DNA of 6,490 nt. Source: an uncultured Collinsella sp. (GTDB lineage Bacteria; Actinomycetota; Coriobacteriia; Coriobacteriales; Coriobacteriaceae). The notes beneath the pieces were generated by a model. The model was not told the DNA's origin. It made no database searches and was given only the letters and a program-made list of their open reading frames with translations. The position numbers and the translations under genes were made by a program. Positions 1 to 4,304 of this stretch are shown piece by piece. The DNA lies in the NCBI GenBank assembly GCA_900554495.1, contig USHR01000104.1:1-6490 (forward strand), given 5' to 3'. Numbering within the stretch: position 1 is the first letter of the stretch; each line of letters begins with the position of its first letter.

Positions 1-726
1 AAAGCCGCTGATGGCGAAGACCAAAATAAAGAGGGCGACTTCCAGGCGCACCGTGTTCATGTGCAGCACGTACTCGCTCATGGCGGTGGAGTTGGACGCG
101 ATGACCCCCATCATCATGAACTTGCAGGCGGGCGAAAGCGCGGGGGAGAGCTTCTCATGACCCCAACCGCGCGTGAGCTCGTTGATCACGATGCCGAGCA
201 CAGCGGGGATGGCGATCATAAAGGCCATGTCTTGCATCATGCTCGGCACATCGATCGAGACGGTGGCGCCCAGCAGGAGCTTGAGCGTAAGAGGAATCGT
301 CACAGGCGAGATAACCGAGGACGTCAGGATGATGGTGAGCGCGAGCGGGCCGTTGCCGCCGAACATGCTAATCCACATAAAGGCAGTGACTGCCACGGGT
401 ACGCTGTACTCGAGCACGATGCCGCAGACAAGGTTGGGGTTGGAACCAAAGAACAGTGAGCCCATGGCATACGCCGCGATGGGGATGAGCACAGCCGAGA
501 CCAGCAGCGCCAAAATCAGATGCAGGGGACGGCGGAGCACCTCGGCCACCTGATGGAAGGTGTTGCTCAGCGCACCTTGGAACGTCATAAAGGCGAAAAG
601 GGCGGGAACGATGGGCTTGAGAACGCCGATCTGCTGGGGAAAGAGCACGCCGAGCGCCACGCAAATCGGAACGATGACCTGCATATGTCCCGCGAGAAAC
701 TTGCCCAGTCCAACCCATTGCTTCAT
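1..726 (-). CDS. Bile acid:sodium symporter (BASS) family transporter, C-terminus cut by window edge
   Basis: Reading the minus strand from the ATG at 726-724 gives 242 uninterrupted codons to base 1, so the 3' end is missing; family members are usually about 300-330 residues. The product is strongly hydrophobic, with about eight visible membrane segments (roughly residues 15-30, 34-53, 67-89, 97-122, 126-149, 161-182, 200-218, 224-242). The stretch around 105-145 (LEYSVPVAVTAF, then GGNGPLALTIILTSSVISP) resembles the conserved crossover region of BASS transporters, where a small-residue/Asn-rich loop precedes an 'ALS..lt..stl.sP' helix. BASS proteins are inner-membrane carriers that take up organic anions, often with sodium. 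Despite the family name the substrate need not be a bile acid; pantoate and keto acids are also known substrates. An auxin-efflux-carrier-type protein of similar topology is the main alternative. The start is supported by a purine-rich Shine-Dalgarno sequence and by homology-like sequence beginning soon after it. The gene is divergent from recJ and codon use matches its neighbours. Confidence 0.8.
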   Translation of the reverse strand, partial: MKQWVGLGKFLAGHMQVIVPICVALGVLFPQQIGVLKPIVPALFAFMTFQGALSNTFHQVAEVLRRPLHLILALLVSAVLIPIAAYAMGSLFFGSNPNLVCGIVLEYSVPVAVTAFMWISMFGGNGPLALTIILTSSVISPVTIPLTLKLLLGATVSIDVPSMMQDMAFMIAIPAVLGIVINELTRGWGHEKLSPALSPACKFMMMGVIASNSTAMSEYVLHMNTVRLEVALFILVFAISGF

Positions 727-737
727 ATGCTCTGTGA

Positions 738-743
738 CTCCCT
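738..743 (-). promoter_or_regulatory. Ribosome binding site of the BASS transporter gene
   Basis: On the minus strand this reads AGGGAG, inside GCAAAGGGAG. It lies 11 bases before the ATG at 726, a slightly long but workable spacing. No in-frame upstream start has a better site, so it supports the chosen start. Confidence 0.55.
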
Positions 744-776
744 TTGCTCGTGAATCCGTTTTGAATGGATATGCTA

Positions 777-800
777 GACGCTCGCATGCGTCCGTGCGTC
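777..800. repeat. Cluster of short inverted repeats (GACGC/GCGTC, CGCATGCG)
   Basis: GACGC at 777-781 is the reverse complement of GCGTC at 788-792 and again at 796-800, and the 8-base palindrome CGCATGCG occupies 783-790. It lies 51-74 bases upstream of the transporter start codon, where an operator could sit. The repeats are short, and in G+C-rich DNA such matches arise by chance, so a regulatory role is only a possibility. Confidence 0.3.
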
Positions 801-807
801 AGAAACG

Positions 808-822
808 CTCGAATATTTCGAG
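808..822. promoter_or_regulatory. Perfect inverted repeat, candidate operator
   Basis: CTCGAA (808-813), TAT, TTCGAG (817-822) is a perfect 6+3+6 inverted repeat. Its A/T-rich centre stands out from the G+C-rich surroundings. The size and symmetry suit a dimeric helix-turn-helix repressor, and it lies between the two divergent start regions. No regulator gene is visible in the window. Symmetry does not extend further outward, so chance remains possible. Confidence 0.35.
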
Positions 823-887
823 GCTATTACCGGCATCGTTTACCGAAACCGCGGCGTGCTGCGGCGATTTGCGTCCGCGCTGCACGG

Positions 888-893
888 TATAAT
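888..893 (+). promoter_or_regulatory. Candidate -10 box of the recJ promoter (TATAAT)
   Basis: A perfect TATAAT lies in CACGGTATAATAAATCC. Transcription from it would begin near base 900 and give a leader of about 100 bases before the recJ ATG at 1002. The upstream 16-18 base positions hold only a poor -35 match (around CGATTT, 865-870), and there is no TG extension, so strength or activator dependence cannot be judged. It is the best -10 match I found in the intergenic region. Confidence 0.55.
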
Positions 894-911
894 AAATCCG
901 TTCAACAGATC

Positions 912-929
912 TGCCTGCCGAAGCGGGCA
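912..929 (+). other. Hairpin in the recJ 5' leader
   Basis: TGCCTGC (912-918), loop CGAA (919-922), GCGGGCA (923-929) pair over seven positions, including one G-T wobble, with a C-G-rich stem and a tetraloop. It begins about 12 bases after the predicted transcription start and ends six bases before the GAGGA ribosome binding site (936-940). No T-run follows, so it is not an intrinsic terminator. It could protect the mRNA 5' end or affect translation initiation. Confidence 0.45.
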
Positions 930-935
930 TACACA

Positions 936-940
936 GAGGA
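936..940 (+). promoter_or_regulatory. Ribosome binding site of the leader ORF
   Basis: GAGGA lies nine bases before the ATG at 950, an ideal spacing. The in-frame recJ candidate GTG at 957 is 16 bases away, too far for efficient use. The best ribosome entry point in this leader therefore serves the 21-codon ORF rather than recJ itself. Confidence 0.5.
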
Positions 941-949
941 CTCATCGCT

Positions 950-1015
950 ATGAACCGTGAGAGGTATCGCGGCGACCTGCCCCTATCGGGGGTGGGCGCC
1001 TATGTCATCGCTTAA
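950..1015 (+). CDS. Putative 21-residue leader peptide overlapping the recJ start
   Basis: ATG at 950 opens a short ORF (starts MNRERYRGD, ends GAYVIA) that stops at TAA 1013-1015. It has the best ribosome binding site in the leader (GAGGA, nine-base spacing). It is read in a different frame from recJ and overlaps the recJ start codon (1002-1004) by 14 bases, the usual geometry for translational coupling. It also runs through the 971-1000 hairpin that buries the recJ ribosome binding site, so translating ribosomes would open it. The peptide has no recognisable domain and no run of one amino acid as in biosynthetic attenuators, so any role is probably in the act of translation. It could instead be a chance ORF. 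A sequencing indel that splits a true upstream recJ start is a less likely third reading. Confidence 0.35.
   Translation: MNRERYRGDLPLSGVGAYVIA
971..1000 (+). promoter_or_regulatory. Hairpin sequestering the recJ ribosome binding site
   Basis: GGCG (971-974) pairs with CGCC (997-1000), CC (976-977) with GG (994-995), and CCCC (980-983) with four of the Gs at 988-992, leaving a small apical loop and two small internal mismatches. The descending arm contains GGGGGTGGG (988-996), the only Shine-Dalgarno-like stretch in front of the recJ ATG at 1002, and the helix ends two bases before that ATG. In the folded state recJ initiation should be blocked. The short ORF at 950-1015 passes straight through it. 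The pairing was read by eye; no folding energy was computed. Confidence 0.45.
988..996 (+). promoter_or_regulatory. Ribosome binding site of recJ
   Basis: The G-rich stretch GGGGGTGGG ends five bases before the ATG at 1002. It can pair with the anti-Shine-Dalgarno sequence, partly through G-U pairs. It decides in favour of ATG 1002 over the GTG at 957, and it lies in the 3' arm of the 971-1000 hairpin. Confidence 0.45.
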
Positions 1016-4000
1016 GACGACGCATCGTTGGGCGGTCGCTCAGCAAAACCCCGAGCTCGAAAAGGAGCTTTCGGCTGGCCTGGGCATACCCGGGTTGGTG
1101 GCGCGCATTATGGTTGCGCACGGCATTACATCCATCGAGGAAGGCCAGCTGTTTTTGACGCCTTCGCTCGATCGCGACTGGGCCGACCCACTCATTATCC
1201 CGGGCATGTCGGTCGTTGCCGACCGCGTCGAGCGTGCTATTCGCAACCACGAGCACATCGCGGTCTTTGGCGATTTTGACGTTGACGGCATTACATCGAC
1301 CTGCCTGTTGACCGAGGCGCTGCGCACGTTTGGCGCCGATGTCACGCCGTTTATTCCGCATCGCTTTGACGAGGGCTACGGTCTTTCGCGAGCGGCGCTC
1401 GACCGCGTTAACGAGCTCGCTCGCCCCCAGCTGATCGTGACCGTCGATAACGGCATTGCCGCCAAGGAAGAGGTTTCCTATCTGGAGAGCCTGGGGATCG
1501 ATTTGGTGGTCACGGACCATCACGAGCCCTCCGACCAGGTGCCGCAGGGCGTGCCCCTGACCGACCCCAAGCTCGAGGACGAGGGTCCCTCGCGTGAGCT
1601 TGCCGGTGCCGGCGTGGCACTCAAGCTGGTGCAAGTTCTGGGCGAGCGTCTGGGCAAGCCGTCGTATTGGCGTTCGCTGATCGAGGTTGCGGCGCTGGGC
1701 ACCGTGTCCGACATGATGCCGCTGACGCCCGAGAACCGCGCGCTGGTCGCCGAGGGCATCCAGCAGATGCGCGTGACCGCCCGCCCCGGCTATATCGCGC
1801 TGGCCGCGCTCGCCAAGGCCGACCTCTCTAGCATTACGGCCGATGGCCTGTCATTTTCGCTCATTCCCCGCTTAAACGCTGCCGGCCGCATGGCCGATCC
1901 CAAGCTGGCGCTCGACCTGCTGCTTGCCCGCGATCCTATCGAGGCAAGTGCGCTGGCGGCCGAGCTCGAGGAGATCAACCGGCAGCGTCGCGAGATCGAG
2001 GCGGAGCTCACACGCGATGCCATGGCAAAGGTCGAGGAGACCTATGATGGCGGTCGCGCAATCGTCGTGGGTGGCGAGGGCTGGCACGAGGGCGTCAAGG
2101 GTATCGTGGCGAGCCGCCTGACCAACCGTTATCACGTGCCGGCGCTGCTGTTCTCGATCGAAAACGGTATCGCTCGCGGTTCGGGTCGCTCGGTGGGCAA
2201 GGTCAACCTGTTCGACGCTGTCGAGCGCTGCTCCGATCTGCTGATTCGTCGCGGCGGACATGCGGGTGCGGTGGGCGTGACCATCGAGGCGTCCAAGCTC
2301 GACGAGTTCCGCCGTCGCCTTTCGGCCGTGCTATCGGAGCTTCCCGCCGAGGACTTTGAGGACACCGACGAGGTTGCCGCCACCGTTGACCTCTCCGAGC
2401 TGAATATCGAGACCATCGAGCAAATCTCCCGTCTTGAGCCGTTTGGCCAGGGCAACAAGGTGCCGCTGTTGGCGGCCGAGGGCGTGACAATGTGCGATCG
2501 CGCCGTGGTGGGCAAAACCGGCGAGCACATGCGCTTCGTGGCGACCGATGGCGCCGCGAGTGTGCCGGCCATTATGTTCCGCGTGCCGCAGATCGATAAG
2601 CTCATCAATTGCGATAGCGCCGTCGATTTGGTGTTCGAGGCCGTGGCCGAGCATTGGCAAGGTCGCGTAAAGCCAAAGCTCATGATCAAGGATGTCTTGG
2701 TCCGCGATACCACGGCGCCCAGCGTTGACGACCCGGCATGTGAGCTTCGCCGCGGCGTGGAGCCTGCGGACGTCGGTCTTCGTCTGGAGTCCCGCAAGCG
2801 CCAAACGCTCGCCCAGCTTTCCTATACCGAGCTGACGCGCTCGCTTATCCATAGCTTTATCGGTTCGAACCAGCCGCACCGCGCGCAAGTCGAGGCGCTC
2901 GATGCCCTGGCCGATCACCAAAGTGTTCTGGCCGTTATGGGAACGGGGCGCGGCAAGTCTCTTATCTTCCATGTGCATGCCGCGCGCGAGGCGGTCCTTC
3001 GCGGGCGTGCGAGCATCTTTGTCTATCCGCTGCGCGCGCTCGTTGCCGACCAGGCCTATCACCTCTCGTCGACGATGGCCGCGCTCGGCATTGGCGTGGG
3101 CGTGCTGACCGGCGAGACCGTGGAGGCGGCGCGCGATGACGTGTTTGCCGGCTTGGCTTCGGGCCGCACCGGCATCGTGCTCACGACGCCCGAGTTCCTG
3201 TCCATTCACCGCGACCGCTTTGCGCGTTCGGGACGCATCGGTTTTGTCGTTATCGATGAGGCGCATCATGCCGGTCTTGCCAAGGGCGGTGACCGCAGCG
3301 CCTATCTCGACATGCCCGATATCCTCAAGGCCCTGGGCGACCCGGTCGTTCTGGCCACGACTGCCACCGCAACGGCTCCGGTTGTGGCCGAGCTCGCCCG
3401 CGTGCTACCGATTACCCGTACGGTGGTCGACGAGACGGTGCGCGAGAACTTGCAGCTCGAGGATGACCGAGACCTTGCGAGCCGCGAGAACCGCCTGGTG
3501 TCAATCGTGGCGACGGGGGAGAAGACCGTCATCTACGTCAACTCGCGCGACCAGTCCGTGGCGCTTGCTAAGACGCTGCGCAAGCGGGTACCCGATTGCG
3601 CGACCTGCATCGCGTTCTATAACGCGGGGCTTGCGCGCTCCGATCGTCGCCGTGTCGAGGAGGCGTTTCGTGACGGAAGCCTCAGTTGCATCGTTTCGAC
3701 CTCTGCCTTTGGTGAGGGCGTGAACCTGCCCGATATCCGCCATGTCGTGCTCTACCACATGCCGTTTGGCGCCATCGAGTTCAACCAGATGAGCGGACGC
3801 GCCGGTCGCGACGGCCAACCTGCCGTGATTCACCTGCTCTATTCGTCGCGTGACGCTCGCATTAACGAGCGCCTGCTCGACTGCTACGCGCCCGAGCGCG
3901 ATGAGCTCGTCACGCTCTATCGAGCGCTGCAGACTATGTGGCGCTCCAACCGCGGCAAGACCGGAGACGACTCGTTTAGTGCGAGCGATATCGACATCGC

Positions 4001-4289
4001 GCAGATGTGCCTTGCCATCGATGCCCGCACGCCGGTCGACGAGCGCTCGGTGGAAAGCGGCCTGGGAATCTTCGAAGAGCTTGGTTTCTGTCGCGTTTCG
4101 GGGTTTGACGACACCCGTCGCATCGCGATGGCGGAAAACCCCGGCCGTGTGCAATTGAGCAGGTCAATCCGCTATTTGGAGGGCTTGCGCTCGCGCATGG
4201 AGTTCTCGGCTTTTCGGAGCTGGGCACTCGATTCGTGCGCTTCTGATATGCTAGCCAAAGTTAACCGCCCGATCGTACCGCGGGCCTAG
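1002..4289 (+). CDS. recJ: RecJ single-strand-DNA exonuclease fused to a DEAH-box helicase
   Basis: The 1095-residue product is a cytoplasmic DNA-repair enzyme expected to degrade single-stranded DNA 5'-3' with metal ions. The DHH phosphoesterase core shows GDFDVDG (residues 90-96), DNG (149-151), DHH (172-174) and GTVSD (233-237). A DHHA1 domain follows with GWHEGVKG (360-367) and GGHAGA (418-423), then an OB fold (about 460-575, with PFGQGN at 480-485). Ordinary RecJ is about 560-790 residues. Here a superfamily-2 helicase follows (about 610-960): Walker A GTGRGKS (647-653), DEAH (752-755), TTATATAP (786-793), FGEGVNLP (903-910) and QMSGRAGRDGQ (929-939), all apparently intact. It is RecQ-like, but no zinc-binding cysteine cluster or HRDC domain is visible. 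The tail (about 965-1095) resembles the C-terminal domain of Firmicutes RecJ. I chose ATG 1002 because RecJ-like sequence (RWAVAQQNPE) starts just after it; GTG 957 would add 15 unrelated residues. rel follows after 15 bases. The nuclease call is firm; the helicase activity is inferred from motifs. Confidence 0.93.
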   Translation: MSSLKTTHRWAVAQQNPELEKELSAGLGIPGLVARIMVAHGITSIEEGQLFLTPSLDRDWADPLIIPGMSVVADRVERAIRNHEHIAVFGDFDVDGITSTCLLTEALRTFGADVTPFIPHRFDEGYGLSRAALDRVNELARPQLIVTVDNGIAAKEEVSYLESLGIDLVVTDHHEPSDQVPQGVPLTDPKLEDEGPSRELAGAGVALKLVQVLGERLGKPSYWRSLIEVAALGTVSDMMPLTPENRALVAEGIQQMRVTARPGYIALAALAKADLSSITADGLSFSLIPRLNAAGRMADPKLALDLLLARDPIEASALAAELEEINRQRREIEAELTRDAMAKVEETYDGGRAIVVGGEGWHEGVKGIVASRLTNRYHVPALLFSIENGIARGSGRSVGKVNLFDAVERCSDLLIRRGGHAGAVGVTIEASKLDEFRRRLSAVLSELPAEDFEDTDEVAATVDLSELNIETIEQISRLEPFGQGNKVPLLAAEGVTMCDRAVVGKTGEHMRFVATDGAASVPAIMFRVPQIDKLINCDSAVDLVFEAVAEHWQGRVKPKLMIKDVLVRDTTAPSVDDPACELRRGVEPADVGLRLESRKRQTLAQLSYTELTRSLIHSFIGSNQPHRAQVEALDALADHQSVLAVMGTGRGKSLIFHVHAAREAVLRGRASIFVYPLRALVADQAYHLSSTMAALGIGVGVLTGETVEAARDDVFAGLASGRTGIVLTTPEFLSIHRDRFARSGRIGFVVIDEAHHAGLAKGGDRSAYLDMPDILKALGDPVVLATTATATAPVVAELARVLPITRTVVDETVRENLQLEDDRDLASRENRLVSIVATGEKTVIYVNSRDQSVALAKTLRKRVPDCATCIAFYNAGLARSDRRRVEEAFRDGSLSCIVSTSAFGEGVNLPDIRHVVLYHMPFGAIEFNQMSGRAGRDGQPAVIHLLYSSRDARINERLLDCYAPERDELVTLYRALQTMWRSNRGKTGDDSFSASDIDIAQMCLAIDARTPVDERSVESGLGIFEELGFCRVSGFDDTRRIAMAENPGRVQLSRSIRYLEGLRSRMEFSAFRSWALDSCASDMLAKVNRPIVPRA
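4244..4252 (+). promoter_or_regulatory. Candidate extended -10 promoter for rel inside the recJ 3' end
   Basis: TGATATGCT matches an extended -10 element (TG, one base, TATGCT). It lies within the last codons of recJ, about 53 bases before the rel ATG, and would place a start near 4259. No good -35 is visible, which extended -10 promoters can tolerate. The same ten bases, GATATGCTAG, also occur at 768-777 in the intergenic region. It could give rel expression independent of recJ, but the match may be chance within coding sequence. Confidence 0.3.
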
Positions 4290-4292
4290 GGG

Positions 4293-4298
4293 AAGGGG
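4293..4298 (+). promoter_or_regulatory. Ribosome binding site of rel
   Basis: AAGGGG lies six bases before the ATG at 4305 and just after the recJ stop codon (4287-4289). Its position supports ATG 4305 as the rel start; no other in-frame start codon lies close to it. Confidence 0.6.
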
Positions 4299-4304
4299 AC
4301 CTCG

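Larger units (their letters stand above)
727..949. other. Divergent intergenic and promoter region between transporter and recJ
   Basis: About 220 bases separate the minus-strand transporter start from the first plus-strand start codon. I find no convincing coding sequence here. It holds, in order, a TATGCTAG/CTAGCATA element (770-777) that could act as a -10 box on either strand, a cluster of GACGC/GCGTC and CGCATGCG inverted repeats (777-800), a CTCGAA-TAT-TTCGAG inverted repeat (808-822), a perfect TATAAT box (888-893) and a leader hairpin (912-929). No clear -35 hexamer was found for a transporter promoter on the minus strand. The layout fits a shared regulatory region for two divergent genes. 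Confidence 0.6.

Noticed and set aside
61..553. Open frames on the plus strand over the transporter
   Set aside because: Their products are His/Arg/Asp-rich or Ser/Thr-rich without hydrophobic segments, while the minus strand gives a coherent membrane protein with a ribosome binding site.
368..787. 139-codon minus-strand frame starting upstream of the transporter
   Set aside because: It is in a different frame from the transporter and yields an Arg/Ser-rich product with no membrane segments; no good ribosome binding site precedes it.
957..1001. GTG at 957 as the recJ start
   Set aside because: It would add 15 residues with no RecJ similarity, and its nearest Shine-Dalgarno sequence is 16 bases away; ATG 1002 has a nearer G-rich site and RecJ-like sequence begins right after it.
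950..1001. Frameshift or sequencing error joining ATG 950 to recJ
   Set aside because: Possible, but nothing in the short frame resembles a RecJ N-terminus and the ATG 1002 start is complete by itself.
2331..3269. 312-codon open frame on the minus strand opposite recJ
   Set aside because: It lies opposite the DHHA1-OB-helicase coding region and has no domain-like sequence; it arises from codon bias on the other strand.
4267..4285. GCCCG...CGGGC inverted repeat at the recJ stop as a terminator
   Set aside because: Only five pairs with a nine-base loop and no T-run; it lies immediately before the rel ribosome binding site, so termination there is unlikely.
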